Positions 51,684 to 60,647 of a DNA stretch of 64,000 nt are shown piece by piece (positions within the stretch are counted from its first letter, which is position 1; every line of letters begins with the position of its first letter). The stretch is from the NCBI RefSeq assembly GCF_002924445.1, contig NZ_PIGG01000026.1:248001-312000 (forward strand), read 5' to 3'. The position numbers were made by a program, and so were the translations under genes. The DNA comes from Minwuia thermotolerans. Its GTDB lineage: Bacteria; Pseudomonadota; Alphaproteobacteria; Minwuiales; Minwuiaceae. The notes beneath the pieces were generated by a model that was not told the origin of the DNA, searched no databases, and saw only the letters and a program-made list of their open reading frames with translations.

Positions 51684-53329
51684 AGTTCCAGGCCCTCCTG
51701 CGCGGCTTCTTCCTGTCCCTCGGGGCCGTCAATCAGCCCGAAAGCCCACTGCACCGCAACCGATTCTTCCGCAAGGCTGCCCGCCAGCACGATCTGGGTG
51801 CTACGGCGCGGCGAACCATCGCCGAGATGGATACTTTCCTCGAGCTGTGGCGCCGCGCCCGCCACACGGAACCGCCAGCCGCGGCCCGATTTCAGGCTGA
51901 GAATCACCGCCGTGCCGCCCTGCGAGAGCGAGGCCCGGACCAGGGGGTGCAGGTGGAAGCGGATGGCAAAGGGCGTAGGTTGGCCGGTTCTGCGCTCCAG
52001 CGGCTCCAGTACGTCCTCGCCGCGGAAGTCGCCGCCAGTGGCGTCGAGGTAGAGCCGTCGGCGGTGCACCAGGCCGAAACTGCCGCGATAGCCGTCATGG
52101 CTCATTTCCAGCCAGGTGGCGTCGGTCGATTCCGTGCGCGTCGCCTCGGCAGCCATGCGCCGGCGTCGCTTGCGCCCGGCTTCCGGCACCGCGATGGCGT
52201 TGGTGTCGGCGACCGTCAGGGTGGAGTGTGCCGCCGTCGACGCCAGCGCCTTCGACCACTGCGCCGCCGGGGGGCGGGCGCTGCCGCTGTTGACCACGAT
52301 GCGTTCGCGCCGGTGGCTCAGTTCGAAGCTGAGCAGGCCGGCATGGCCGACGCCGGCCTCCGGGTGCGGGCCGCCAAAATCGGCGACGACGACCGTGCGG
52401 CCGCCCTCCATCCGTTCGAAGCCTGTGCGGGGCGCCGACAGGTTAGGCCGGCCGCGTACGCCGGAGCGCTTGATGGTAACCTCGATCGCGGCCGGATCGC
52501 CTTCGGTCGCGCCGTTGAACAGCGCCAGACCGCCATCGCCATGGCGGAACATGCGCAGCGTCGGCGTGATCCGGTCGACGGCGTGGACCAGCGGCTCCGG
52601 CGGCGGTTCGCCCACCTCCATCATCACCCGCTTCAGCAGGACGAGATCCTGCAATACGGCGTGCAGCAGCTCCGGATCGCGGCTGACATGACCGCCGTCG
52701 GAATGAATCTGCCGCTGCGTCTGATCGGTCAGCAGCCGCAGGCCCGTTTCGGCATAGGCGCGCGATTCGGGCAGGCAATAGCCCAGCAGCGCCAGCCCTG
52801 CGGCCGCCTTGATCGCTGGCGGGCCAGGCGGCGCCTTGTCGGCCGTGCGCGCCAGATGCCGCGCCTGCCGGCCCAGCGAGCGCAGCAGGTTGGAGCGGTA
52901 GGTCAGTTCGGCGTTGCGGATCAGCAGGTCCGCGTTCAGGCACCAGTTGATCAGCCGGCGCGACAGGATGTCGGGGCGCCAGGCGAAGGCCTCGTACTGT
53001 CCGCAATGGGTGAGCCAGGCGCCGGCGAGAGAGCGGGCGGCGCGTTCGGCGGCGTCGCCGCCGGCGGCGCGGAAATCGCGGAGCCAGTCGAAGCCCTGCA
53101 GTGCGGCGCGCCAGCTCTCGGAGCCGCGATGTCCCGGCCAGGGCGTGCTGGGCCCGACATCCACGACCTCCCCGCCGAAACTGTAGATGCCGCGGAACAG
53201 CTCGTTGGCGCGGGCGGCGTCGCCATCCCACGGATCGGCCGGCTGGAAAGCGAGGCCGTGATGAAACCTGCCCCTCAGGCTCATGCGGTATAGGGCGCTG
53301 CCGTAGATGATGTCCCGGACGCCGCGCAT
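51680..53329 (-). CDS. Heparinase II/III-like protein
   Basis: 549 residues. An N-terminal alpha-toroid (about 60-290) and a C-terminal beta-sandwich heparinase II/III domain (about 310-500) with [21 protein letters not shown] and [12 protein letters not shown]. Related genes sit between rsmB and purH in many alphaproteobacteria, where the role is unproven; a link to cell-surface polysaccharide is possible. No signal peptide is evident. Start ATG 53329 follows AGGGA. Confidence 0.84.
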   Translation of the reverse strand: MRGVRDIIYGSALYRMSLRGRFHHGLAFQPADPWDGDAARANELFRGIYSFGGEVVDVGPSTPWPGHRGSESWRAALQGFDWLRDFRAAGGDAAERAARSLAGAWLTHCGQYEAFAWRPDILSRRLINWCLNADLLIRNAELTYRSNLLRSLGRQARHLARTADKAPPGPPAIKAAAGLALLGYCLPESRAYAETGLRLLTDQTQRQIHSDGGHVSRDPELLHAVLQDLVLLKRVMMEVGEPPPEPLVHAVDRITPTLRMFRHGDGGLALFNGATEGDPAAIEVTIKRSGVRGRPNLSAPRTGFERMEGGRTVVVADFGGPHPEAGVGHAGLLSFELSHRRERIVVNSGSARPPAAQWSKALASTAAHSTLTVADTNAIAVPEAGRKRRRRMAAEATRTESTDATWLEMSHDGYRGSFGLVHRRRLYLDATGGDFRGEDVLEPLERRTGQPTPFAIRFHLHPLVRASLSQGGTAVILSLKSGRGWRFRVAGAAPQLEESIHLGDGSPRRSTQIVLAGSLAEESVAVQWAFGLIDGPEGQEEAAQEGLEL

Positions 53330-53349
53330 GGTCCCTGGTTCCCGTATTG

Positions 53350-54033
53350 TCAGTCGGCGGCGTCGGCTGCGTTGGCGGCGCCGCGCAGCGCCTCGATATT
53401 GCCGGCGTAGCACTCGGGCCCGCCCTGGAAGACCGCCGTCCCCGCCACCAGCGCGTCGGCGCCGGCGGACAGCACGTCGACCGCGGTCTGGGCGTTGACG
53501 CCGCCGTCGACCTCCAGGGTGACGTCGACCTCGCAGCCGTCGATCAGGCCGCGCAGGGCCGAGATCTTGTCGAGCTGGCTGCGGATGAACTTCTGGCCGC
53601 CATAGCCCGGATTGACGCTCATGACCAGGATCAGGTCGAGATCGTGAATCACCGGTTCCACCGACTGCCACGGCGTCGCGGGATTGAGCGCGACCCCGGC
53701 CTTGATGCCGAAGCTGCGGATGAGCTGCAGCGTGCGGTGCAGATGCGGGCCGGCCTCGCCGTGCACGGTCAGGATGTCGGCGCCGGCATCGACGAAGGCT
53801 TCGACATACCTGTCGACCGGCGAAATCATCAGATGCACGTCGAAGGGCTTCTGCGTATGGCCTCGCAGGGCCTTGATGACGGCGGGGCCGATGGTGAGAT
53901 TGGGCACGAAATGGCCGTCCATGACGTCCACGTGAATCCAGTCGGCGCCGGCGGCGTCGATGTCCTGCACTTCCTCTCCCAGATTGGCGAAATCGGCGGA
54001 GAGGATCGAAGGCGAGATGATGGGTGTCTTCAT
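53350..54033 (-). CDS. rpe: Ribulose-phosphate 3-epimerase
   Basis: 227-residue TIM barrel of Rpe, interconverting ribulose 5-phosphate and xylulose 5-phosphate. The start [17 protein letters not shown], the catalytic Asp in [12 protein letters not shown], His in [18 protein letters not shown] and the second Asp in LEVDGGVN are all present. ATG 54033 is used because homology begins at MKTPIISPS. It is 20 bases upstream of the heparinase-like gene. Confidence 0.95.
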   Translation of the reverse strand: MKTPIISPSILSADFANLGEEVQDIDAAGADWIHVDVMDGHFVPNLTIGPAVIKALRGHTQKPFDVHLMISPVDRYVEAFVDAGADILTVHGEAGPHLHRTLQLIRSFGIKAGVALNPATPWQSVEPVIHDLDLILVMSVNPGYGGQKFIRSQLDKISALRGLIDGCEVDVTLEVDGGVNAQTAVDVLSAGADALVAGTAVFQGGPECYAGNIEALRGAANAADAAD

Positions 54034-54081
54034 GGCGCCTTCCCTACCAGTTTCGCGGCTGCCCGACAATGTGGCCGGGTA

Positions 54082-55362
54082 TCAAGCATGCACAAGCCGG
54101 GCCGCGAAGAATCCGTCCATTCCGCCGCGTTCGCCGAGATGGCTGGGCAGGGTCCGAAGGTCCCCCTCGGCGGTTGCCGCGTCGGACGGCAGGCCCAGCG
54201 CCGCCGCGTCGACGGGCGCGCGGCGAAAGCCTTCATGCCGCGCCAGGAAGGCGGCGATGCGCGTCTCGCCCTCCTCGGGCTCCATGGAGCAGGTGCAGTA
54301 GACCAGTGTACCTCCGGGGGCGACGAAACCGGCGGCGCGGTCCAGCAGTTCGTCCTGCGCGCCCGACAGCGCCGCAACGTCGGCCTCGCCGCGCAGCCAG
54401 CCGATATCGGGATGGCGGCGGAGCGTACCCGTCGCGGTGCAGGGCGCGTCCAGCAACACCGCGTCGAAGACCTCTTCGCGGTCGAAGTTGCGGAAGTCGG
54501 CGGCGACCGTCTCGGCCTCGAGTTCCAGGCGATCCAGATTGGACTGCAGGGTCTGCAGCCGTTTGGGCGAGCGGTCGACCGCCGTGACCCGCGCGCCGCC
54601 GGCCGCGGCCTGGGCCGTCTTGCCGCCGGGCGCAGCGCAGGCGTCGAGCAGGGATCTGCCGGAGAGATCGCCGAACAGCCGCACGGGCAGGGTGGCGGCG
54701 GCGTCCTGCACCCACCAGCGCCCCTCGTCGAAGCCTTCCAGGTCCGGCACAGGTCCCCCGGTGGCGATACGGACCGAGCCTGTGGGCAGGACTTCGCCTC
54801 CCAGACGCGCGGCCCAGCCGTCCGGGTCCGATTTCACGGTGAGGTCGAGCGGTACGGCGTCCTGCCACAAGACGCCGGCGATGGCCGACAGCGTGTCCTC
54901 GCCGAAGCGGGCGCGCCAGCGCCGCGCGAGCCAGTCCGGCAGGTCGTGGCTTCGGGCTTCGGGCTGCCCGATCTCGCGCCGGCCGTCGCGGTCGAAGCGG
55001 CGAAGCACCGCGTTGACCACGCCGCGGAACTTGCTGCGCTGGCCCAGCAGGTTGACCTGTTCGTTGACCACCGCATGCGCGGGACTGCCGAGAAAGAGAA
55101 GCTGCGCCGCGCCGGCGAGCAGCGCCAGATGGGCGTCGCGGCCCGATTTCGGCAATGGCCGCGAGAGGTAGCGCGCGATCAGGTGCTCGATGGAGCCCTT
55201 GTGGCGCAGGCTGGCCAGCGCGATGGCGCGGACGAAGCGGCGCTCGCGGTCTTCCAGCCGCCCCGCCGCCGACGTCAGCGCCTCGTCGAGCGGCTGGCCC
55301 CGGTCGAGGACACGCCTGAGGGTGTCGAGCGCAGCCGCCCTTGCGGGGGGAGGGGGGCTCAA
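54082..55362 (-). CDS. rsmB: 16S rRNA (cytosine-C5) methyltransferase RsmB
   Basis: 426 residues: NusB-like N-terminal domain (about 5-135), then the RNA m5C methyltransferase domain with [14 protein letters not shown] (SAM site), [17 protein letters not shown] and the catalytic Cys in [12 protein letters not shown]. The start is TTG at 55362, overlapping the htpX stop as TTGA. It methylates C967 of 16S rRNA in E. coli terms. Confidence 0.93.
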   Translation of the reverse strand: MSPPPPARAAALDTLRRVLDRGQPLDEALTSAAGRLEDRERRFVRAIALASLRHKGSIEHLIARYLSRPLPKSGRDAHLALLAGAAQLLFLGSPAHAVVNEQVNLLGQRSKFRGVVNAVLRRFDRDGRREIGQPEARSHDLPDWLARRWRARFGEDTLSAIAGVLWQDAVPLDLTVKSDPDGWAARLGGEVLPTGSVRIATGGPVPDLEGFDEGRWWVQDAAATLPVRLFGDLSGRSLLDACAAPGGKTAQAAAGGARVTAVDRSPKRLQTLQSNLDRLELEAETVAADFRNFDREEVFDAVLLDAPCTATGTLRRHPDIGWLRGEADVAALSGAQDELLDRAAGFVAPGGTLVYCTCSMEPEEGETRIAAFLARHEGFRRAPVDAAALGLPSDAATAEGDLRTLPSHLGERGGMDGFFAARLVHA

Positions 55363-56285
55363 CCCCAGGGCCTGTTGCGCGTCGGGCCGGGATCGGTGAC
55401 CGGAACTGAAGTAGCGCGGGGACCGGCGGCGCGGTCCTGCATCTGACCAGCCAACTCCCGTAGCCGCGCGACCCGGTTCGCCGTCGCCGGGTGCGTGGAG
55501 AACAGGCCGTCAACCGAATGGGCGTGCAGCGGGTTGATGATGAACATGTGGGCCGTTGCCGGGTTGCGCTCGGCGCGGTGGTTGTCGATGCCGCGGGCGT
55601 AGGCGTCGAGCTTCTCCAGCGCCGATGCGAGCCAGAGCGGGTTGCCGCAGATCTCGGCGCCGCCCCGGTCGGCGGAATATTCGCGCGTGCGGCTGATGGC
55701 CATCTGCACCAGCATGGCCGCGACCGGCGCCAGCATGGCGACCAGCAGCGTGCCGACGAAACCGAGCGGGTTGTTGTCGTTGCGGCCGAACATGCCGAAG
55801 AACAGCGCGAAGTTGGCCAGCATGCCGATGGCGCCGGCGATGGTCGCAGTGACCGTCATCGTCAGCGTGTCGCGGTTCTTCACGTGGGACAGTTCGTGCG
55901 CCATGACGCCGGCGATCTCGTTGCGGTTCAGACGGCGCAACAGGCCGGTGGTCGCCGCAACCGCCGCCTTGTCGGGGCTGCGGCCGGTGGCAAAGGCGTT
56001 GGGCTGGTCGGACTCGATCAGATAGACCTTCGGCATCGGCAGGCCGGCGTGGGTGGCGAGGTCCGCCACCAGGCCGTGGAACTCGGGCGCGGAGCGGCTG
56101 TCGACCTCTTTCGCGCGGTACATGCGCAGGACGATCTTGTCGGCGTTCCAGAACGAGAAGGCGTTCATGGCGAAGGCCACGACCAGCGCGATGATCAGGC
56201 CGCCCTGGCCGCCGATCAGGTAACCGGCGGTCATCAGGATCGCCGTCATCGCGGCCAGCAGCAGCGCGGTGCGTGCGTAGTTCAT
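55359..56285 (-). CDS. htpX: Zinc metalloprotease HtpX homologue
   Basis: 308 residues, M48 family membrane protease for quality control of inner-membrane proteins. Two N-terminal helices (about 8-45), the zinc motif HELSH at 130-134 with flanking helices, and two further helices around 145-200. The third zinc ligand Glu lies in [13 protein letters not shown]-preceding sequence (EYSADRGG). It diverges from the SdhAF4 gene across an 82-base gap that holds plausible promoters in both directions. Confidence 0.94.
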   Translation of the reverse strand: MNYARTALLLAAMTAILMTAGYLIGGQGGLIIALVVAFAMNAFSFWNADKIVLRMYRAKEVDSRSAPEFHGLVADLATHAGLPMPKVYLIESDQPNAFATGRSPDKAAVAATTGLLRRLNRNEIAGVMAHELSHVKNRDTLTMTVTATIAGAIGMLANFALFFGMFGRNDNNPLGFVGTLLVAMLAPVAAMLVQMAISRTREYSADRGGAEICGNPLWLASALEKLDAYARGIDNHRAERNPATAHMFIINPLHAHSVDGLFSTHPATANRVARLRELAGQMQDRAAGPRATSVPVTDPGPTRNRPWG

Positions 56286-56296
56286 GATTTTCCGTG

Positions 56297-56324
56297 TTGA
56301 AGGCGTTGCGTCCGCTAATATCTA
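56297..56324 (+). promoter_or_regulatory. Possible promoter for SdhAF4-lolA
   Basis: TTGAAG at 56297-56302 and TATCTA at 56319-56324 are separated by 16 bases, 44 bases before the SdhAF4 start. On the minus strand CTTGCG...TAGATAT in the same gap could serve htpX, perhaps with a heat-shock sigma factor. Sequence match only. Confidence 0.35.
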
Positions 56325-56367
56325 AGGCTCCCGTACCGCCGCGCAAGCATTCAACGGAAGGCCGTTC

Positions 56368-56547
56368 ATGACCGATACAGGAAAAGCCGATAACCCGGAG
56401 TTCGACGAGACGGAAGACGGCAAGCTGCGCCGCCGTAAGGCCGCGCACAGGCTGGAGCAGGCGCCGGGCGAGCGGGAAGGCCGCAAGGGCCCGGAGCCGA
56501 CGCGATACGGCGACTGGGAAAACAAGGGGATCATCAGTGATTTCTAG
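56368..56547 (+). CDS. Succinate dehydrogenase assembly factor 4-like (DUF1674)
   Basis: A 59-residue protein missed by long-ORF searches. The hallmark of DUF1674/SdhAF4 is the C-terminus, here GPEPTRYGDWENKGIISDF, preceded by a charged, disordered Lys/Glu/Arg region. In mitochondria the homologue binds flavinated SdhA and helps assemble complex II. CGGAAGG lies upstream. Its last codons overlap the GTG start of lolA by 11 bases. Confidence 0.85.
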   Translation: MTDTGKADNPEFDETEDGKLRRRKAAHRLEQAPGEREGRKGPEPTRYGDWENKGIISDF

Positions 56548-57151
56548 GCTGCTGGCCGCCCTCGCGGCGGCGTTTCTGCTGGCGCAGCCCGCGCTGGCGC
56601 TGACGGACGAGGAGCGCGCCACGGTCCGGGCGGCGGAGCAGTACCTGCAGGATATCGAGACCCTGAGTGCGGACTTCGTGCAGCAGGCGCCGAACGGCGG
56701 CGTCGCCGAGGGCGAACTGATGCTGCGCCGGCCGGGGCTGATCCGCTTCGACTATGCGCCACCCTCCGAGATCCTGCTGGTCTCCGACGGCGCGCTGGTG
56801 AGCTTCATCGACTACGAGGTCGGCCAGCTTTCGCAATGGCCACTGTCGGACACGCCGCTCAGCTACCTGGTGCGGCGGGATGTCGACCTTCTCCGCGACA
56901 CGGTGGTAGATCAGGTCCGCGAGGAGGGCAATACCGTCCGCTTCCGGGTGCGCGACCGTGACGACCCGGAACAGGGCGCGATCACCTTCCACTTCACCAC
57001 CGATCCGATGACGCTGCGCGGCTGGCGACTGGTCGACGCGCAGGAGCAGGAGACGCAGGTCGCGCTGACCGATCTCAGCCTGAACCGCGAACTGCCGCGG
57101 GATGCCTTCCGCTTCGACGAGCCCAAGGCCCCCTGGGCGACCAGCCCATGA
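56537..57151 (+). CDS. lolA: LolA-like outer-membrane lipoprotein carrier
   Basis: 204 residues from a GTG start inside the end of the SdhAF4 gene. The signal peptide MISRLLAALAAAFLLAQPALA is followed by a LolA barrel: ETLSADFVQQAPNGGVAEGE, MLRRPGLIRFDYAPPSEILLV and TDLSLNRELPRDAFRFDEP. LolA escorts lipoproteins across the periplasm to the outer membrane. It overlaps the next gene as ATGA. Confidence 0.88.
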   Translation: MISRLLAALAAAFLLAQPALALTDEERATVRAAEQYLQDIETLSADFVQQAPNGGVAEGELMLRRPGLIRFDYAPPSEILLVSDGALVSFIDYEVGQLSQWPLSDTPLSYLVRRDVDLLRDTVVDQVREEGNTVRFRVRDRDDPEQGAITFHFTTDPMTLRGWRLVDAQEQETQVALTDLSLNRELPRDAFRFDEPKAPWATSP

Positions 57152-57915
57152 GCGCTGCGATCCGGCCCGTCGTGGCCATCGCCACCAACCGGCGCGAACT
57201 CGACGGTCACCGTTTCCATGCCTCCGGCGAGAATTACATCCACTCGGCGGTCGACTACGCCGAGGCCACGCCGGTGCTGCTGCCGGCGCTGCTCGACATC
57301 TCCGCCATCGGCAGTCTGGTTGCCGGAATTCATGGTGTGGTGCTGACGGGGGGCGCGTCGAACATCCAGCCGCATCTCTACGGCGAGGACGAGGAGGCCG
57401 AAAGCGGCGAGCGCGACGCCGGCCGCGACACCACCGCCTTCGCGCTCACCCACGCCTGCCTGGAGCACGGCGTGCCACTGCTTGGCATCTGCCGCGGCAT
57501 CCAGGAAATGAACGTCGCCCTGGGCGGTTCGCTGCATCAGCATCTGCGCCATGTTCCCGGCAAGTTCGACCACCGCCGCCCGCGCGAGAAGCCGGTCGAG
57601 GAACAGCTCGCGCCGCGCCACGGCATCGCCATCCGCCATGACGGCCTGCTGGCGCGCATCCTGGAAGGCGCCCGCGAGGTCAAGGTGAACTCGCTGCATG
57701 GCCAGGGGGTCAAGCGCGTCGCCGACCGGCTCGTGGTGGAAGCGACCGCCGCCGACGGGTCGATCGAGGCGGTCAGCGTCCGCGGCGCCAAGGCTTTTGC
57801 CCTGGGCGTGCAATGGCACGCCGAGGCCGATCCGGGAAAGTACCCGGTGCACGAGAAGATCTGGCGCGCTTTCGGCGACGCCTGCCGCCAGCGCCTGGAA
57901 TCCGTGGCAGGGTAG
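57148..57915 (+). CDS. Class I glutamine amidotransferase-like gamma-glutamyl hydrolase (PuuD-type)
   Basis: 255 residues of the peptidase C26/PuuD family that hydrolyses gamma-glutamyl amides such as gamma-glutamyl-GABA. The nucleophile Cys is in LLGICRGIQEMNVALGG (about residue 115) and the catalytic His-x-Glu in VQWHAEADPGK near the C-terminus; VVLTGGASNIQPHLYGE is the oxyanion region. It overlaps lolA by 4 bases. No putrescine genes are nearby, so the substrate is open. Confidence 0.86.
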   Translation: MSAAIRPVVAIATNRRELDGHRFHASGENYIHSAVDYAEATPVLLPALLDISAIGSLVAGIHGVVLTGGASNIQPHLYGEDEEAESGERDAGRDTTAFALTHACLEHGVPLLGICRGIQEMNVALGGSLHQHLRHVPGKFDHRRPREKPVEEQLAPRHGIAIRHDGLLARILEGAREVKVNSLHGQGVKRVADRLVVEATAADGSIEAVSVRGAKAFALGVQWHAEADPGKYPVHEKIWRAFGDACRQRLESVAG

Positions 57916-57940
57916 TCAGTCGTTGGACAAGCGAAGAGGA

Positions 57941-58016
57941 CGGCGTGCTCGGGCTTGACCCGAGCACCCGGATGGATGTCTGTCCTGGGCCCTCGGGTCC
58001 TGGCCCGAGTGCGCCG
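57941..58016. repeat. Dispersed palindromic repeat family B, copy 1
   Basis: Two stems: GTGCTCGGG-cttga-CCCGAGCAC (57945-57967) and CTCGGG...CCCGAG (57992-58009). The layout matches the copies at 61807 and 63239. It lies in the 177-base gap after the PuuD-like gene. Confidence 0.75.
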
Positions 58017-58092
58017 GCAATGGCGTTGCACTTGCCCCCGCCCGATTTCGCGCCACCATGGGCGGTATCTGCACGACACGGAGACAGAGCCC

Positions 58093-59277
58093 ATGGCCGG
58101 ACCCCTCGACGGCATCCGCATCCTCGATCTCAGCGCGGTGATCTCCGGCCCCTTCGGCACCATGATGCTGGCCGACCAGGGCGCTGACGTGATCAAGGTC
58201 GAGCCGCCGGGGACCGGCGATTTCACCCGTCAGGCCGGCAACAGGCAGAACGGGGTCTCGGCCAGTTTCCTCAACAACAACCGCAACAAGCGCTCCATCT
58301 CGCTCGACCTGAAGAGTGCGGAAGGCGTGAAGGTGATCAAGCGGCTCGCGCGGACCGCCGACGCCATGGTGCAGAATTTCCGCCCCGGCGTCGTCGACCG
58401 TCTCGGCGTCGGCTATGATGCCATCCGGGAAGTGAAGCCTGACATTGTCTACGTCTCGATTTCCGGTTTCGGCGAGAATGGTCCCTTCGCGCAGAAGCCT
58501 GTCTACGACCCGATCGTGCAGGCGCTGTCCGGGCTCGCCTCGGTCCAGGGCGGCTCGGACCGGCAACGGCCGCGGCTGATCCGCACCATCGTGCCCGACA
58601 AGCTGACGGCGGTGACCGCCAGCCAGGCCATCACGGCGGCGCTGCTGGCGAAGGAACGGACGGGCCAGGGGCAGCATGTGAAGCTCTCCATGCTCGACTC
58701 CGTACTGGCCTTTCTCTGGGCCTCCGACATGGGCGCGCAGACCTATGTGGGCAAGGAGGTCAGCCAGCAGCGCGCGGCGAGCTTCATCGACCTGATCTAC
58801 GAGACGAAGGACGGCCACATGTCGGTCGCCGTCATGACCGACCGCCAGTGGCGCGCCTTCTGCGAGACCATGGGCAAGCCCGAATGGCTGGAGGACGAAC
58901 GGTTCGCCACCACGGAACTGCGCGATCTCAACATCGATGCGCGCCTGGAGCTGATCCAGTCGGTGCTGCGCGACCGCACCACCGACGAACTTATGGGGCT
59001 GCTGGAGCCCGCCGGCGTGCCCTGCGCCCCGGTGCTGCACCGCAAGGACGTGATCCGGCATCCGCAGATCCTGGCCTCCGATATCCTGCGCGAGCACGAC
59101 CACCCGGTCGCCGGCCGGCTGCGCCAGACGCGGACCGCCGCCCGCTTCGAAGGCACGACACCGGAATACCGCCGCGGCGCGCCGGCTCTGGGCGAACACA
59201 CCGACGAGATCCTGGCCGAGGCGGGTTACGCCGCCGACGAGATCGAACGCCTGCGCGGGGCGAAAGCCGTCGGCTGA
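58093..59277 (+). CDS. CaiB/BaiF (class III) CoA-transferase
   Basis: 394 residues of family III CoA-transferases with SAVISGPFGTMMLADQGADV, FLNNNRNKRSISLDLKS and the nucleophile Asp in VYDPIVQALSGLASVQGG. It is distinct from the copy at 47826. ATG 58093 is used; the open frame upstream crosses a hairpin repeat. It heads a CoA-transferase / P450 / LLM gene run on the plus strand with gaps of 88 and 31 bases. Confidence 0.87.
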   Translation: MAGPLDGIRILDLSAVISGPFGTMMLADQGADVIKVEPPGTGDFTRQAGNRQNGVSASFLNNNRNKRSISLDLKSAEGVKVIKRLARTADAMVQNFRPGVVDRLGVGYDAIREVKPDIVYVSISGFGENGPFAQKPVYDPIVQALSGLASVQGGSDRQRPRLIRTIVPDKLTAVTASQAITAALLAKERTGQGQHVKLSMLDSVLAFLWASDMGAQTYVGKEVSQQRAASFIDLIYETKDGHMSVAVMTDRQWRAFCETMGKPEWLEDERFATTELRDLNIDARLELIQSVLRDRTTDELMGLLEPAGVPCAPVLHRKDVIRHPQILASDILREHDHPVAGRLRQTRTAARFEGTTPEYRRGAPALGEHTDEILAEAGYAADEIERLRGAKAVG

Positions 59278-59365
59278 CACTTGGCCTCGCGCTCGATGCG
59301 CGCCGGGTCTAGGATCAGCGTTGCCCGCCTGGGGAGGATGGGCCGCAAGACCGGGGGAGGCTTCG

Positions 59366-60616
59366 ATGAGCGCAGTCGCGGAATTCGATCCACAGGCGGA
59401 TGCGGAATCGCTGCCGCTGGACGCGATCGACATCAGCCTGGCGGAACGCTTCAGGGACGACACGATCTGGCCCTATCTGGCGCGGCTGCGCCGGGACGCG
59501 CCGGTCCACTACTGCGCGCAGAGCCGCTACGGCCCCTACTGGTCGATCACGAAGTACAAGGACATCGTCGAAGTCGAACTGGACACCGAGACCTTCTCGT
59601 CGGACTCCAGCCATGGCGGCGTCACGATGGCGGACATTTCGCCCGAGTTCACTTCGCCGGCGTTCATAACCATGGACCCGCCGAAGCATACCGGTCAGCG
59701 CAGGGCGGTCAGCCCCATGGTGTCGCCGACCAGCCTGAAGACGCTGGAGGACACGATCCGGGAACGCACGGGGCGTGTGCTGGACAACCTGCCGCTGGAC
59801 GAGACCTTCGACTGGGTCGAGACGGTCTCCGTCGAGCTGACGACCCAGATGCTGGCGACGATGTTCGACTTCCCGTGGGAGGACCGGCATCTGCTGACCT
59901 GGTGGTCGGACGTGGTCACCGCCGACAGCCGCGCGGGCGGGCCGATCGATTCCCCGGTGAAGCGGCGTCAGGAGCTGCAGAAGTGCTATGACTATTTCAA
60001 GCGCCTCTGGGACGAACGCGTCGACGCGGAGCCGCGCTTCGACCTGATCTCCATGCTGGCCCACTCCCCGGACACTCGCCATATGGACGCCGAGGAGTTT
60101 CTCGGCAATCTGCAGCTGCTCATCGTCGGCGGCAACGACACGACCCGGAACTCCATGTCCGGCGGCGTCTGGTTCCTGCACAACAACCCGGCCGAAATGG
60201 CGAAGGTGCGCGCCAACCCGAATCTCATTCCTTCCATGGTGTCCGAGATCGTGCGCATGCAGTCGCCCATCGTGCACTTCCGCCGCACGGCGACGCGCGA
60301 CGTCGAATTCCGCGGCCAGACGATCCGCAAGGGCGACAAGGTCGTGCTCTGGTACATTTCCGGCAACCGCGACGAGGAGGTGATCGACGAACCCGACCGT
60401 TTCATCGTCGACCGCCGCCGTCCGCGCCAGCATCTCTCCTACGGCTTCGGCATCCACCATTGCGTCGGCCGCCGGCTGGCCGACCTGCAGCTGCGGATCC
60501 TGTGGGAGGAAGCGCTGTCGCGGTTCAGCGCCATCGAGGTGAAGGGCGGGCCGGAGCGCGTCTATTCCAATCTGATACACGGGATCAGCCGGCTGCCGGT
60601 GCGCGTCTCGCGCTGA
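59366..60616 (+). CDS. Cytochrome P450, CYP153-like
   Basis: 416 residues. The heme Cys366 is in SYGFGIHHCVGRRLA; the I-helix is LLIVGGNDTTRNSMSGGV (255-261 core), where Asn-Asp replaces the usual Gly-x-Asp/Glu; Glu294-x2-Arg297 is the ExxR motif. ITMDPPKHTGQRRAVSPMVS and VSVELTTQMLATMFDFPWED closely follow the pattern of CYP153 alkane omega-hydroxylases. It needs a ferredoxin and reductase, not seen here. GGGGGAGG sets ATG 59366. Terminal hydroxylation of an alkyl or terpenoid substrate is a reasonable inference. Confidence 0.85.
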   Translation: MSAVAEFDPQADAESLPLDAIDISLAERFRDDTIWPYLARLRRDAPVHYCAQSRYGPYWSITKYKDIVEVELDTETFSSDSSHGGVTMADISPEFTSPAFITMDPPKHTGQRRAVSPMVSPTSLKTLEDTIRERTGRVLDNLPLDETFDWVETVSVELTTQMLATMFDFPWEDRHLLTWWSDVVTADSRAGGPIDSPVKRRQELQKCYDYFKRLWDERVDAEPRFDLISMLAHSPDTRHMDAEEFLGNLQLLIVGGNDTTRNSMSGGVWFLHNNPAEMAKVRANPNLIPSMVSEIVRMQSPIVHFRRTATRDVEFRGQTIRKGDKVVLWYISGNRDEEVIDEPDRFIVDRRRPRQHLSYGFGIHHCVGRRLADLQLRILWEEALSRFSAIEVKGGPERVYSNLIHGISRLPVRVSR

Positions 60617-60647
60617 ACCGGGCGACGGACGCGAAGGGGAGGATTGC

